Below, in pieces: positions 42,119 through 50,869 of a DNA stretch of 64,000 nucleotides. Both the position numbers and the translations under genes were made by a program. The stretch is from positions 326,668 to 390,667 of the forward strand of contig CAJURY010000001.1 of the NCBI GenBank assembly GCA_910589155.1, read 5' to 3'. The number at the start of each line of letters is the position of its first letter. Within the stretch, counting starts at the first letter, position 1. Below the pieces are notes generated by a model, which was not told the origin of the DNA, made no database searches, and was given only the letters and a program-made list of their open reading frames with translations. Origin of the DNA: an uncultured Oscillospiraceae bacterium (GTDB taxonomy: Bacteria; Bacillota; Clostridia; Oscillospirales; Oscillospiraceae).

Positions 42119-43180
42119 TTACAAAATCGTACCGCCGCCCAAGACAATATCGCCGTCATATAAAACCACGGCCTGTCCCCTTGTAATGGCTCTTTGCGGC
42201 GCGTCAAATTCCAGATGCAGCCGGTTTTCAGCAGTCTGCCAAACCGTTGCCGGCTGCTCCGTCTGATTGTAGCGGATTTTCGCCTTGCAGCGAAGCTTTC
42301 CTCCAAGAAAATCAAATGGAATCAAATTCAAATCCTCGGCTTCCAGACTTTTGGCGTAAAGCTGCGCGTCCTGCCCAAGCACCACGGTATTGGTTGCGGC
42401 GTCCTTTTGGCAAACATACATTCTCTGGTGCTGGGAAAGCCCCAGCCCGCGCCGCTGTCCGATGGTATAGCGCGCAATGCCCTGATGTTTTCCTAAAAAC
42501 GCGCCGTCAGTTGCAACAAAGTCTCCCGCCGGAAAGCTTCTGCCCAGATAGCGCGCTAAAAACGCGGCATAATCCCTGTCCGGCACAAAGCAAATATCCT
42601 GACTGTCCCGCTTTTTCGCATTTATAAATCCCTGATTTTGGGCAATTTCCCGAATCTCCTCCTTGCGGTATTGTCCCAGCGGAAACAGCGTATGGGCAAG
42701 CTGCTCCTGGGTCATGGCGTATAGCGCATAGCTTTGATCTTTCCCACTGTCCACGCCTTTTCGCAGAAGATATCTGCCAGCGGCTTGTTCAATTCCTGCA
42801 TAGTGACCGGTCGCTACATATTCTGCGCCCATAATCCTTGCCCGCTGCAAAAGCGCCTGAAACTTCAAATAACGGTTACAGGCGATACAGGGATTGGGCG
42901 TTTTTCCGCCGCAGTATGCATCTGCAAAAGGACGCATCACAAAGCGTTCAAATTCCTCCTTGAAATTCAGCACATAGTAGGGCATTTGCAAACCATAAGC
43001 TACGCTTCGCGCGTCCTCCACATCTTCCAATGAGCAGCAGGTTCTATTGCTGGATACTTCCCCGTCGTACAGCTTCATGGTCACACCGGCGCAGTCAAAT
43101 CCTGTCTGCCGCATTAAATACGCCGCTACGCTGGAATCCACGCCGCCGCTCATGGCGACCCATGCCTTACCCTTCGTCAT
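42119..43180 (-). CDS. mnmA: tRNA-specific 2-thiouridylase MnmA
   Basis: 353 aa enzyme that thiolates U34 of tRNA Lys, Glu and Gln. PP-loop SGGVDSS at 11-17; catalytic cysteines C98 (GGKTPNPCIACNRYLKF) and C197 (RDSQDICFVPD); C-terminal beta-barrel domains complete. The start is set at ATG 43180 (MTKGKAWVAMSGG), overlapping the nifU stop by 14 bp; the frame is open to 43243 without homology. Sulfur would come from NifS encoded two genes upstream, so the operon is a complete route to s2U. Confidence 0.96.
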   Translation of the reverse strand: MTKGKAWVAMSGGVDSSVAAYLMRQTGFDCAGVTMKLYDGEVSSNRTCCSLEDVEDARSVAYGLQMPYYVLNFKEEFERFVMRPFADAYCGGKTPNPCIACNRYLKFQALLQRARIMGAEYVATGHYAGIEQAAGRYLLRKGVDSGKDQSYALYAMTQEQLAHTLFPLGQYRKEEIREIAQNQGFINAKKRDSQDICFVPDRDYAAFLARYLGRSFPAGDFVATDGAFLGKHQGIARYTIGQRRGLGLSQHQRMYVCQKDAATNTVVLGQDAQLYAKSLEAEDLNLIPFDFLGGKLRCKAKIRYNQTEQPATVWQTAENRLHLEFDAPQRAITRGQAVVLYDGDIVLGGGTIL

Positions 43181-43598
43181 GGCAGTGGCAGCAATCCCCG
43201 GTGCAATAGGCTTCTGGGTCGTAGGCAATGTGATTTTTGTCATAATAATCCTTCAGCGCCGCTTTCACCGCTTCCTCCGCCAGCACGGAGCAGTGGATTT
43301 TGTGGGTGGGCAGCCCATCCAACGCTTCCACCACCGCTTTATTGGACAAATTTGCCGCTTCCTCCACAGGCTTGCCGATAATCATTTCCGTAGCCATAGA
43401 GCTGGTGGCAATGGCGGAGCCGCAGCCAAAGGTCTGAAATTTCGCGTCCGTTACTACGCCGCCGTCAATTTTCAGATAAATCTTCATAATATCGCCGCAC
43501 TTGGCGTTGCCCACTTCCCCAACGCCGTCTGCGTTTTCAATTTCCCCTACGTTTCTTGGATGCATGAAATGATCCATTACTTTTTCACTGTATAACAT
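43167..43598 (-). CDS. IscU/NifU-type Fe-S cluster scaffold
   Basis: 143 aa. The three scaffold cysteines are C34 (GNAKCGDIM), C59 (FQTFGCGSA) and C103 (KIHCSVLAEEA), with Asp36 nearby. The C-terminus adds a short cysteine cluster YCTGDCCHCHDEG (C132, C136, C137, C139). ATG at 43598 follows a run of AGGAG. It overlaps nifS by 14 bp and mnmA by 14 bp, so all three are tightly coupled. Confidence 0.94.
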   Translation of the reverse strand: MLYSEKVMDHFMHPRNVGEIENADGVGEVGNAKCGDIMKIYLKIDGGVVTDAKFQTFGCGSAIATSSMATEMIIGKPVEEAANLSNKAVVEALDGLPTHKIHCSVLAEEAVKAALKDYYDKNHIAYDPEAYCTGDCCHCHDEG

Positions 43599-44772
43599 AT
43601 TCTTTTTCTCCTTTCTCCAATGCCTTCCAAACCGGTGACATACTGCGCAGATACGCAACAGCTTCTTTTACCGCGCCTATGATTTCTTCTACATCCTCCA
43701 TGGTATTTTCCGCAGACAGGGTAAGGCGCAAAGAACCGTGAGCTACCTCATGGGGTCTACCTATAGCCAGAAGCACATGACTGGGATCCAACGAGCCAGA
43801 GGTGCAGGCCGAGCCGGAGGACGCGGCAATTCCTTTTGCGTCCAGAAGCAACAGCAAAGACTCCCCCTCAATGCCCTCAAAGCAAAAATTCACATTTCCG
43901 GGCAGTCGGTTTTCTTTGTCGCCATTTAACGCGCTGTGTGGAATCTCAGACAACCCCTCTATCAGGTGGTCGCGCAAGGCAATCTCCTTTTGGGCGTTTT
44001 CCGCCATGTTTCGGCAGGCTTCCTCCAGCGCGGTCGCCATTCCTGCAATGGCGGGCAAATTTTCTGTTCCCGCTCTTTTCCCGCGCTCCTGTGCGCCGCC
44101 GTCAATCAAATTAGACAGAGGCAATCCTCTGCGGGCATACAACACCCCTACGCCTCGCGGCCCATGGAATTTGTGGGCGGACATGGACAGCAGGTCAACG
44201 TGCATTTCGTTCACATTCACTGGAATATGCCCCACCGCCTGCACCGCGTCTGTGTGTAAAGGTATTTTCTTCTCCCGGCAAATCCCGCCAATTTCCCCGA
44301 TGGGCTGTATGGCGCCAATTTCATTGTTCGCCGTCATCACCGTCACCAGCGCGGTATCCTCCCGGATGGCCGACGCAACATCCGCTGTCCGAACAATGCC
44401 GTCTTGCTGCACCGGCACCAGAGTTATGGAAAAGCCCTCCTGCTCCAACCGCTTCAGGGTGTGCAAAACAGCATGGTGCTCAATCGCAGTGGAAACAATA
44501 TGCCGCTTTCCTTTTTTTGCGCCCGCCAACGCCATAGCGCGAATGGCCCAGTTATCCGATTCGCTGCCGCCGGAGGTAAAATAGATTTCTCTTGCCTCCG
44601 CCCCAATGGCCTTTGCAATGGTCTGTCTTGCCCAAAAGAGCTTTTCCGCCGCTTTCTGCCCCGGCGTGTGGAGGCTCGAAGGGTTCCCCCAGAAATTTTC
44701 CATGCAGGAAAGCGCTTCTTGTTTAGCCGCGTCGCTGATTTTCGTGGTAGCGGCGTTGTCTGCGTAGATCAT
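43585..44772 (-). CDS. NifS/IscS-type cysteine desulfurase
   Basis: 395 aa PLP enzyme giving persulfide sulfur for Fe-S clusters and thiolated tRNA. PLP lysine K201 in SMSAHKFHGPRGVG; mobile-loop cysteine C323 in SGSACTSGSLDPSHV (group I). GAGGG lies 6 nt before the ATG. It heads nifS-nifU-mnmA behind a TTGACA/TATAAT promoter overlapping a terminator. The Rrf2 regulator encoded upstream (45514) is separated from it by an acetyltransferase gene. Confidence 0.95.
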   Translation of the reverse strand: MIYADNAATTKISDAAKQEALSCMENFWGNPSSLHTPGQKAAEKLFWARQTIAKAIGAEAREIYFTSGGSESDNWAIRAMALAGAKKGKRHIVSTAIEHHAVLHTLKRLEQEGFSITLVPVQQDGIVRTADVASAIREDTALVTVMTANNEIGAIQPIGEIGGICREKKIPLHTDAVQAVGHIPVNVNEMHVDLLSMSAHKFHGPRGVGVLYARRGLPLSNLIDGGAQERGKRAGTENLPAIAGMATALEEACRNMAENAQKEIALRDHLIEGLSEIPHSALNGDKENRLPGNVNFCFEGIEGESLLLLLDAKGIAASSGSACTSGSLDPSHVLLAIGRPHEVAHGSLRLTLSAENTMEDVEEIIGAVKEAVAYLRSMSPVWKALEKGEKEYVIQ

Positions 44773-44821
44773 AAATATCCCTCAATTCTATTTTCCTTTA
44801 ATTCCTATATGTTTTATATGT

Positions 44822-44850
44822 ATTATAATGCCAGAAACCCCCTCTGTCAA
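44822..44850 (-). promoter_or_regulatory. Sigma-A promoter of nifS-nifU-mnmA
   Basis: Minus strand TTGACA (44850-44845), 17-bp spacer, TATAAT (44827-44822). The -35 hexamer is exactly the loop of the terminator hairpin at 44835-44860. A direct repeat CATATA-AAA-CATATA lies just downstream of the -10 and could be part of an operator (weak). Confidence 0.88.
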
Positions 44851-44860
44851 GAGGGGGTTT
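44835..44860 (-). terminator. Terminator after the acetyltransferase gene, overlapping the nifS promoter
   Basis: AAACCCCCTC (44860-44851 on minus) pairs perfectly with GAGGGGGTTT (44844-44835), 6-nt loop TTGACA. It follows the acetyltransferase stop by 5 bp. Only a short T-run (TTTCT) ends it, but the stem is strong. Confidence 0.75.
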
Positions 44861-44865
44861 GGCTT

Positions 44866-45507
44866 TCAATCTAAAATTACCTGACAATCCGCCAGAATTT
44901 CCGGTTTGCAAAGCATACTGTCCGCTTCTGACAGAAATCGAATGACTTTGCAAGGTAGGCCCACCGCAAAACTGCCGGGCGGAACATCTCTGGTCACAAC
45001 GCTGTCCGCGCCAATCACACACCCATCTCCAATGGTGACGCCGGGGCAAACCGTGACATTCGCCCCAAGCCAGCAATCGTTTCCAATGCGCACAGGCTTC
45101 GTGTAGCATAAAGATTTTTCCTCGCCGGAAGCTGTACGCATCCTTTGCCGCTCCTTTGCAAGCATGGGATGCAGGGGCGTTACAATGGTTACGTTTGGCC
45201 CGAAATTACAGTTGTCTCCAATGGAAACTTCTCCATCGTCTTGTATGGTGAGATGAAAATTGCCAAAAAAGTTTTTGCCGATTTTTGTATGCTTCCCATA
45301 GTGAAACGCAATCGGCTCTTGCAGGAAGCTGCCTTCTCCCAAGTCTTTCAGCAATTCCTTCACAATTGCGCCGCGTTTTTCCCCTTCTTCCTCCAATGTA
45401 TGGTTGTATGCCTGGCTGAGCTGGTGCGCTTTTCGCTTTATCGCGCAAAGCGCCGCATCGCCAGGATCAAACAAAACGTCCGCTTTGATTCTATCTTCTT
45501 CCCCCAT
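44866..45507 (-). CDS. Hexapeptide-repeat O-acetyltransferase (maltose/galactoside acetyltransferase-like)
   Basis: 213 aa. Left-handed beta-helix repeats run from about residue 70, for example IGKNFFGNFHLTIQDDGEVSIGDNCNFGPNVTIVTP and IGNDCWLGANVTVCPGVTIGDGCVIGADSVVTRDVPPG. The family acetylates sugars or other small acceptors with acetyl-CoA. The acceptor here is unknown. It starts 6 bp after the Rrf2 stop and ends the operon. Confidence 0.88.
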   Translation of the reverse strand: MGEEDRIKADVLFDPGDAALCAIKRKAHQLSQAYNHTLEEEGEKRGAIVKELLKDLGEGSFLQEPIAFHYGKHTKIGKNFFGNFHLTIQDDGEVSIGDNCNFGPNVTIVTPLHPMLAKERQRMRTASGEEKSLCYTKPVRIGNDCWLGANVTVCPGVTIGDGCVIGADSVVTRDVPPGSFAVGLPCKVIRFLSEADSMLCKPEILADCQVILD

Positions 45508-45513
45508 CTTGCC

Positions 45514-45939
45514 TCAGACCTCCCCGCCGTCTTTCGCCTGCTCCATTAAATCGCGCAAGGTTACGCCTTCCAGATACCGGTCGATGATCTCATCCAGCTC
45601 CCGCCACATGGGAAGCGTCGCACAGCGCCCGGCACGGGGGCAGCGGTTTTCGTCGCTGTCCAGACAGGCCACCGGCGCCAGAGAACCCTCGGTGCACTTT
45701 AAAATACTCCCAACGGTACAGTCCGCCGGGGCTTTTGCCAAAGCGTAGCCGCCGCTTTTCCCTCTCGTTCCCACCACTAGTCTGGCTTTTACCAAGTCCT
45801 TCACAATGGCTTCCAGGTATTTTTCAGAAATTTCCTGCCGCTGGGCGATCTCCCGCAAGGGCGTGCAGGTTTTCTGGTCGCAGGCAGCAAGATCCAGCAT
45901 AATCCGAAGGGCATACCGCCCTTTTGTTGAGATTTTCAC
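45514..45939 (-). CDS. Rrf2-family regulator with IscR-like cysteines
   Basis: 141 aa. The winged helix (MKISTKGRYALRIMLDLAA, REIAQRQEISEKYLEAIVKDL, TRGKSGGYALAK) is typical Rrf2. Three cysteines C92, C100 and C106 lie where E. coli IscR has C92, C98 and C104, so an Fe-S cluster is possible. CymR-type Firmicutes regulators lack these. Its nearness to nifS-nifU-mnmA suggests it controls them, though the operon it belongs to runs from the protease gene at 52927. It overlaps baiN by 4 bp. Confidence 0.9.
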   Translation of the reverse strand: MKISTKGRYALRIMLDLAACDQKTCTPLREIAQRQEISEKYLEAIVKDLVKARLVVGTRGKSGGYALAKAPADCTVGSILKCTEGSLAPVACLDSDENRCPRAGRCATLPMWRELDEIIDRYLEGVTLRDLMEQAKDGGEV

Positions 45940-47180
45940 TGCGTCTCCCCCTTGTTTGCCGCCGCCAGCCCCGCCGCATAGCCTGTCGCCCAGGCAATTT
46001 GCAGATTAAAGCCGCCGGTATATGCGTCGCAGTCGATCACTTCTCCGGCAAAATACAGTCCTGCCACGATTTTAGATTCCATGGTTTTGGGAGAAATCTC
46101 CTTAACGCTCACGCCGCCGGAGGTAACAATTGCCTCCGCAACCGGGCGTTTTTCCAGGATTTTCACCTGAAATCCCTTCATTTCCTCTATAAGCCGCCGC
46201 CTTTGCTGGCGCGTCAACGCATTGGCCTGCATCGCGCCGTCCACACCGGCACGGCGCAAAAGAACTGGAATCATAGAGCGGGGCAGCAGATCGGTCAGAG
46301 CATTTTCCATAGCGCGGTTCTGGTACTGTTCCAAATCCCGCAAAAGCCGCGCGTCCAGCTTGCTTTCGTCCAACGCCGGCTTCAAATCAATACGAACCGT
46401 ATAGGTATCGCCCTTTCGCATATGCGCGCTGGCGCTGAGAATCATCGGCCCGGACAGACCAAAGTGGGTGAAAAGCAACTCGCCAAAATCCTGATACACC
46501 GCCTTGCCCTTCTGATTCAACAGCCGAACCCCCACGTTCCGCAAGGATAAGCCCTGCATCTCAGGGCAATCCTCCCCTTCCGCCACCAGCGGCACCAGCG
46601 AGCCAACAGGCGGCACGATGGTATGCCCCAAGCTTTCAGCCAGCCGATAGCCGTCCCCGGTAGAACCTGTAGTGGGATAAGAACAGCCGCCGGTGGCCAG
46701 AATCACCCGGCCAGCGGCGTACAAACCGCCATTTTCCGTTTTTACGCCAAAAATAACGCTGTTTTCCTGCAAAATTTCCCGGACTCTTTCCTGCCGGACT
46801 TCTACCTTAAAGCCCCGCAGCCGCCGCTCCAAAGCGCCAATCACAGAAGAAGCCTTGTCGGAAACAGGAAATACCCGGTTGCCCCGTTCCGTTTTCAGCG
46901 GACAGCCCGTCTCCTCCAAAAAGCGCATCATGCGCTCCGGCGGAAAAGCGTCCAGTGCGCTGTATAGAAACTTGCCGTTTCTGGGAATATTTTGCTGTAC
47001 CTCCAAAGCGGAGCAGTTGTTGGTCACATTACAGCGGCCTTTGCCGGTGATATTCAGTTTTTTCCCCAGGCGGTCGTTCCGCTCCAGCAGCAGCACCTTT
47101 GCCCCCTGCTCCGCCGCAATGCAGGCGGCGAACATCCCCGCAGCGCCGCCGCCAATGACAATTACATCAAAGTTCCTCAT
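45936..47180 (-). CDS. BaiN/HI0933-family flavoprotein
   Basis: 414 aa FAD/NAD(P)-binding oxidoreductase. FAD motif FDVIVIGGGAAGMFAA at the N-terminus, KLNITGKGRCNVTNN, and the late ATGGCSYPTTGSTGDGY typical of this family. C-terminal GLYFAGEVIDCDAYTGGFNLQIAWATGYAAG completes it. The reaction is unknown for most members; some act on bile-acid intermediates. The start is placed at ATG 47180; another ATG at 47192 is possible. It overlaps the rpiR-family gene by 14 bp. Confidence 0.9.
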   Translation of the reverse strand: MRNFDVIVIGGGAAGMFAACIAAEQGAKVLLLERNDRLGKKLNITGKGRCNVTNNCSALEVQQNIPRNGKFLYSALDAFPPERMMRFLEETGCPLKTERGNRVFPVSDKASSVIGALERRLRGFKVEVRQERVREILQENSVIFGVKTENGGLYAAGRVILATGGCSYPTTGSTGDGYRLAESLGHTIVPPVGSLVPLVAEGEDCPEMQGLSLRNVGVRLLNQKGKAVYQDFGELLFTHFGLSGPMILSASAHMRKGDTYTVRIDLKPALDESKLDARLLRDLEQYQNRAMENALTDLLPRSMIPVLLRRAGVDGAMQANALTRQQRRRLIEEMKGFQVKILEKRPVAEAIVTSGGVSVKEISPKTMESKIVAGLYFAGEVIDCDAYTGGFNLQIAWATGYAAGLAAANKGETQ

Positions 47181-48036
47181 TTTGATTTCCATATACCTGA
47201 TATTTTTCCCAAATTTTTTCCAGACTACCAAAGGTTTTCGTTAATTCCTTCTCCCGTTTTGCCGCCAGCGCCACAATCAGCGCGTTGATCAGGCTTAGCG
47301 GCGCAACCAACGAATCCACCAAAGACACCATGTCGCTTTTCGCCGTTAAAACAAAGTCTGCCTCCACCCCTACAGGAGAACGCTCCGAATCCGTAATGGC
47401 AATGACAGAGGCTCCCGCGTCTTTACAGTAGGAAACGCCTGTCTGTGTCGCGGCGGAATACCGGGGAAAACTGATGGCAACAACTGCGTCCCGTTCCCCA
47501 ATGCCTGCCACGCGCTCTAAAAGCTCTACCGTACCAGAAGCGGTAATCAAATGCACGTTTTCAAACATGTAGTTCAAATAATAGCCCAAAAAACCGGCAA
47601 GAGCGGCGGCAGACCGCAGACCAATGACAAAAATCCGCTTCGCCCGCAAAATAACGGACACGGCGGCCTCAAAATCCCGCCGATCCACGGATTCAATGGT
47701 GCGCCGCAGCTTTTCCATGTCGCTTTGCAGCACCAGCGAAACAACGTCCTGGTCTGCCAGCCTGTCATGGGTCACTTCCATACGCTGCACCGCTGTAAGT
47801 CTGCCTGGGATCGCCTCCTGCAAAGCCTTTTGCAGCTCCGGGTAGCCGTTAAAACCCATCTCTACAGCAAAACGAACCACAGTGGATTCCGACACCCCCA
47901 CAACAGTGGCCAGCCGCGTGGCAGTCATAAAAGCAGCCTTTTCATAAAATTCCAATATGTAATTTGCAAGCGCCCGCTGGCTCTTGGAAAGCTCTGGCAG
48001 TCGCCGCTTCAACGCGTCCAAAATATCCTTTGTCAA
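47167..48036 (-). CDS. RpiR/MurR-family transcriptional regulator
   Basis: 289 aa. N-terminal helix-turn-helix (residues ~1-75) with LSKSQRALANYILEFYEKAAFMTATRLATVVGVSESTVVRFAVEMGF, followed by a SIS sugar-phosphate-binding domain (~110-250) containing FVIGLRSAAALAGFLGYYL and DAVVAISFPRYSAATQTGVSYCKDAGASVIAITDSE. The ligand and target are unknown; no sugar gene is nearby apart from possible wall-recycling genes. It overlaps rluB by 4 bp. Confidence 0.92.
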   Translation of the reverse strand: MTKDILDALKRRLPELSKSQRALANYILEFYEKAAFMTATRLATVVGVSESTVVRFAVEMGFNGYPELQKALQEAIPGRLTAVQRMEVTHDRLADQDVVSLVLQSDMEKLRRTIESVDRRDFEAAVSVILRAKRIFVIGLRSAAALAGFLGYYLNYMFENVHLITASGTVELLERVAGIGERDAVVAISFPRYSAATQTGVSYCKDAGASVIAITDSERSPVGVEADFVLTAKSDMVSLVDSLVAPLSLINALIVALAAKREKELTKTFGSLEKIWEKYQVYGNQNEEL

Positions 48037-48767
48037 TTCTGCTCCCTCGTTGATTCACATTTCAGCATTTGCAGTTCCGCTTCTGAAAGAAACCGCCATT
48101 TTCCCACCGGCAAATCCCCAAGACGCACCGCGCCTTCCGCGATACGCCGGAGCCTTTTTACCTGCATCCCGCACAGCGCCGCCATTTTCCGAATCTGCCG
48201 GTTTCTTCCCTCATGAATGGTAATTTCCAAGGCGGCTTTCTCATTTTTGACCCACAAAAGCCGCACCTTCGGGGGTCGGATTCGGTAGCCGTCCAACACC
48301 ACAGGCTCTGCAAGCTGCCGCTCTTTCCCTGGCGCATAGCCGGAAACCAGTGCCTCATACACTTTATTTATTACATGACTGGGATGGGTCATGGCCTGCA
48401 CAAACGCGCCGTCGTTGCTGAGCAGCAGAAGCCCCTCCGAGTCCATATCCAATCTGCCGACGGGCACCACACGCTGCCCGCAGTCTCTTACCAAAAGCTC
48501 CACTGTTTTTCTCCCCTTTTCATCAGAAAGGGTTGTAACATAGCCTCTGGGCTTATGCAGCATCAAATATAAAAATTTTCCCACAGCGGGAAGCGGCGCG
48601 TCGTCCACCAATATCTCGTCGGTTTCCGCAGCCACGTCGCCCAGCTTTACAAGCTCCCCGTTGCACCGCACGCGCCCCGCCGCAATGAGCTCCTCCGCTT
48701 TCCGGCGGGCGCACAGGCCGCTGGCGGCAATTATCTTTTGTATCCGTTCCACCTGAACCTCCCGCAT
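48033..48767 (-). CDS. rluB: 23S rRNA pseudouridine synthase RluB
   Basis: 244 aa. An N-terminal S4 domain (IQKIIAASGLCARRKAEELI) precedes the pseudouridine synthase core with catalytic aspartate in VGRLDMDSEGLLLLSNDG. The family forms pseudouridine 2605 of 23S rRNA. The gene abuts dacF and overlaps rpiR. The pairing of scpAB with rluB in one operon is common in Firmicutes. Confidence 0.94.
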   Translation of the reverse strand: MREVQVERIQKIIAASGLCARRKAEELIAAGRVRCNGELVKLGDVAAETDEILVDDAPLPAVGKFLYLMLHKPRGYVTTLSDEKGRKTVELLVRDCGQRVVPVGRLDMDSEGLLLLSNDGAFVQAMTHPSHVINKVYEALVSGYAPGKERQLAEPVVLDGYRIRPPKVRLLWVKNEKAALEITIHEGRNRQIRKMAALCGMQVKRLRRIAEGAVRLGDLPVGKWRFLSEAELQMLKCESTREQN

Positions 48768-49814
48768 TTAGCTGGCGGCAACTCCCGCGCCCCACAGCAA
48801 AGGAATTTTACCAATGGGACGCCCGTTCAGCATGACATAGGCCGTTCCCGCCGAAGCTCCCGCTTCCACAGGCCCATAGACAAAGCCCGTGCCGGGAATG
48901 AAAAATTCCGGTTTTTCTCCCTCTGCCAGGGGAAACACAAAATCCTGTTCCGCAACAACCGGAACAAGCGTCGCCCCTGTGCCGTAAACCTCCAGGGTTC
49001 CCACCGAACTTCCCGCCGTCACGATGGTCCTTTCCGTATACTGTTCAAATCCCCAGGAAAGGAGCCTTTCATGATCGTTCCAATCGTCGGGCGCGTTGAT
49101 GCTTACGGCAATCAGCCGCCTGCCATCCTGCTTTGCGCTGGACACCAGAATACGCCCCGCCGCCTTGGTATAGCCGGTCTTCACGCCTTCGGCGTTATCA
49201 TACCGCCACAATAACTTATTGTGATTGGTGAGATACCGATCACCCACCGTAATGGATTTGGTGCCCACAGTCTGTGCGAAAGTCTCATTTTCCATGGCGT
49301 AGGCAGTGAGCTTTGCCAAATCTCTGGCTGTGGAATAGTGCGCCGGGCTGTCCAAGCCGTTGGGGTTTTCAAAATGGGAATTTTCCAGTCCCAGCCGCCG
49401 AGCCTCATCGTTCATTAACTCCGCAAAATCCGCCACTGTTCCGCCGCAATAGATGGCCAGCGCCACCGCCGCGTCGTTGCCGGAGTGCAGCATCATGCCA
49501 TACAAAAGCTCCTGCACCGTCAGAACCTCTCCCACCTGCAAGTACATGGAGGAGCCTTCAATGCCCACGGCTTCCGGCATAATTTCTACCCGGTCGTTCA
49601 TATTGCACTGCTCACAGACCACAAGCGCCGTCATAATTTTTGTGGTGCTGGCAATGAGACTGCGCTCATCGGCTCTTTTTTCGTATAGTACCCTGCCGGA
49701 ATTAGCGTCTATTAAAATTGCGTGCTCCGCCGAAACCCCCATGGCGTCGCCATGGAGCAAAAAAGAGCAAAGCACAATCGCAAATACCGTCATACCGGTT
49801 AAAATTCGTTTCAT
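48768..49814 (-). CDS. dacF: D-alanyl-D-alanine carboxypeptidase (DacF-like)
   Basis: 348 aa penicillin-binding protein that trims the stem peptide. Signal peptide (residues 1-29), catalytic SxxK at 56-59 (IASTTKIMTALVV), SGN at 111-113 and KTG at 212-214 (VKTGYTKAAG). A beta-rich C-terminal domain follows. ATG at 49814 is preferred, with GGTGATG nearby; ATG at 49820 is the alternative. Its position beside ytfJ and DUF2953 suggests the sporulation-linked DacF rather than DacA. Confidence 0.9.
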   Translation of the reverse strand: MKRILTGMTVFAIVLCSFLLHGDAMGVSAEHAILIDANSGRVLYEKRADERSLIASTTKIMTALVVCEQCNMNDRVEIMPEAVGIEGSSMYLQVGEVLTVQELLYGMMLHSGNDAAVALAIYCGGTVADFAELMNDEARRLGLENSHFENPNGLDSPAHYSTARDLAKLTAYAMENETFAQTVGTKSITVGDRYLTNHNKLLWRYDNAEGVKTGYTKAAGRILVSSAKQDGRRLIAVSINAPDDWNDHERLLSWGFEQYTERTIVTAGSSVGTLEVYGTGATLVPVVAEQDFVFPLAEGEKPEFFIPGTGFVYGPVEAGASAGTAYVMLNGRPIGKIPLLWGAGVAAS

Positions 49815-49852
49815 TTTCATCACCGGCAGTAGGTTTCCCACCTTTGCAGAAA

Positions 49853-50254
49853 TTATTCCATATTTCCACTTTCCGACGGCTTTTTGCTGTCGATAAAGGC
49901 GGAAATTTTATCCAAAACATCTGGAATCATTTCCACTACGCGATCCGCCGTATTGCTCACCGGCGCGGCGATGGGCAGCATTCGCACAGAATCCCCCCGA
50001 AGAATCAGAAAAGCAACCGGGGTGATATTTACCCCCGCGCCGGTTCCGCCGCCGAAAGGATTGTCAAATTTGTTGGCGTTTTTGCTGACAAAATCGGAAC
50101 CGCCTCCGGCAAACCCAATGCTGATTTTGGAAATCGGCAAAATAGTCACGCCCTCGGTTGTGGTGATGGGAGAACCCACCACGGTGTTGGCGTCAATCAT
50201 TTCCTTGATTTTTGCCAGGGTATTTTCCACCATATTAGGAAGTGGATGACTCAT
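49853..50254 (-). CDS. ytfJ: GerW/YtfJ-family sporulation protein
   Basis: 133 aa. Conserved core: IGFAGGGSDFVSKN, NPFGGGTGAGVNITPVAFLIL (residues ~66-87), with preceding VVGSPITTTEGVTILPISKISI. YtfJ/GerW is needed for spore germination in Bacillus. The DUF2953 gene that precedes it and the DacF-type gene that follows support a sporulating host. It starts 3 bp after the DUF2953 stop. Confidence 0.93.
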   Translation of the reverse strand: MSHPLPNMVENTLAKIKEMIDANTVVGSPITTTEGVTILPISKISIGFAGGGSDFVSKNANKFDNPFGGGTGAGVNITPVAFLILRGDSVRMLPIAAPVSNTADRVVEMIPDVLDKISAFIDSKKPSESGNME

Positions 50255-50257
50255 AAT

Positions 50258-50869
50258 TTATTGCACCGCCTTTTTCTGATTTCGGATTTTCATATAGTCT
50301 TTGAACAGTCGAACGCCATATTTTATGGCCAGATAAACAGCTTGCCCCAAAGGAAGCGTTAGATAAAGAAGCGCCGTGACCGTGGTACAAGTACCCAAAA
50401 AATCGCACTCCATGGAGATACTTCGCTTGCGAATACGAAACCATTCCTCCAGCTGCGCCGTCGCACAGCCTGCCGCCGCCCACGCCTTTCCGTATTGCAG
50501 CGCCAGCCTTGCCGGATCCCCGCCTGCCAGCGTCACAGTCATTTCCAGCCGCCGAACCAAAAGCCGTCTGCGAAACGCGCCTAAAAACTCCAGAGCCGTT
50601 CGCACCATTGGAATAAAATCTTTTAGCTTACCGCCTTTTGCGGGCTTTTTCTCCTCCGCTGCGGGCTTTTTCACAGGCGCGCTCTTTTTCATCGCTTCCT
50701 TTTCTTGCTCTTGGGGCTTCTCTTTTTTCTTCTTTTGGGGGATAAGCCGTATGCGAAACGGCCATACCACAAGCTTTACAGTAAGCCCCTGCTCATCATA
50801 GCGCAACGTAAATCCAATGGGCAGCAACGCCAAAAGCGCTAAAATTCCAGTGGCTAGCAGCCCCTTCAT
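50258..50869 (-). CDS. DUF2953 membrane protein (YtfI-like)
   Basis: 203 aa. One N-terminal hydrophobic helix, then LRYDEQGLTVKLVVWPFRIRLIP, a Lys/Glu-rich low-complexity region (residues ~45-80: KKKKEKPQEQEKEA and PVKKPAAEEKKPA), and a C-terminal region KRSISMECDFLGTCTTVTALLYLTL. Matches DUF2953, which is found next to ytfJ in spore formers. It overlaps scpB by 4 bp. Confidence 0.85.
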   Translation of the reverse strand: MKGLLATGILALLALLPIGFTLRYDEQGLTVKLVVWPFRIRLIPQKKKKEKPQEQEKEAMKKSAPVKKPAAEEKKPAKGGKLKDFIPMVRTALEFLGAFRRRLLVRRLEMTVTLAGGDPARLALQYGKAWAAAGCATAQLEEWFRIRKRSISMECDFLGTCTTVTALLYLTLPLGQAVYLAIKYGVRLFKDYMKIRNQKKAVQ

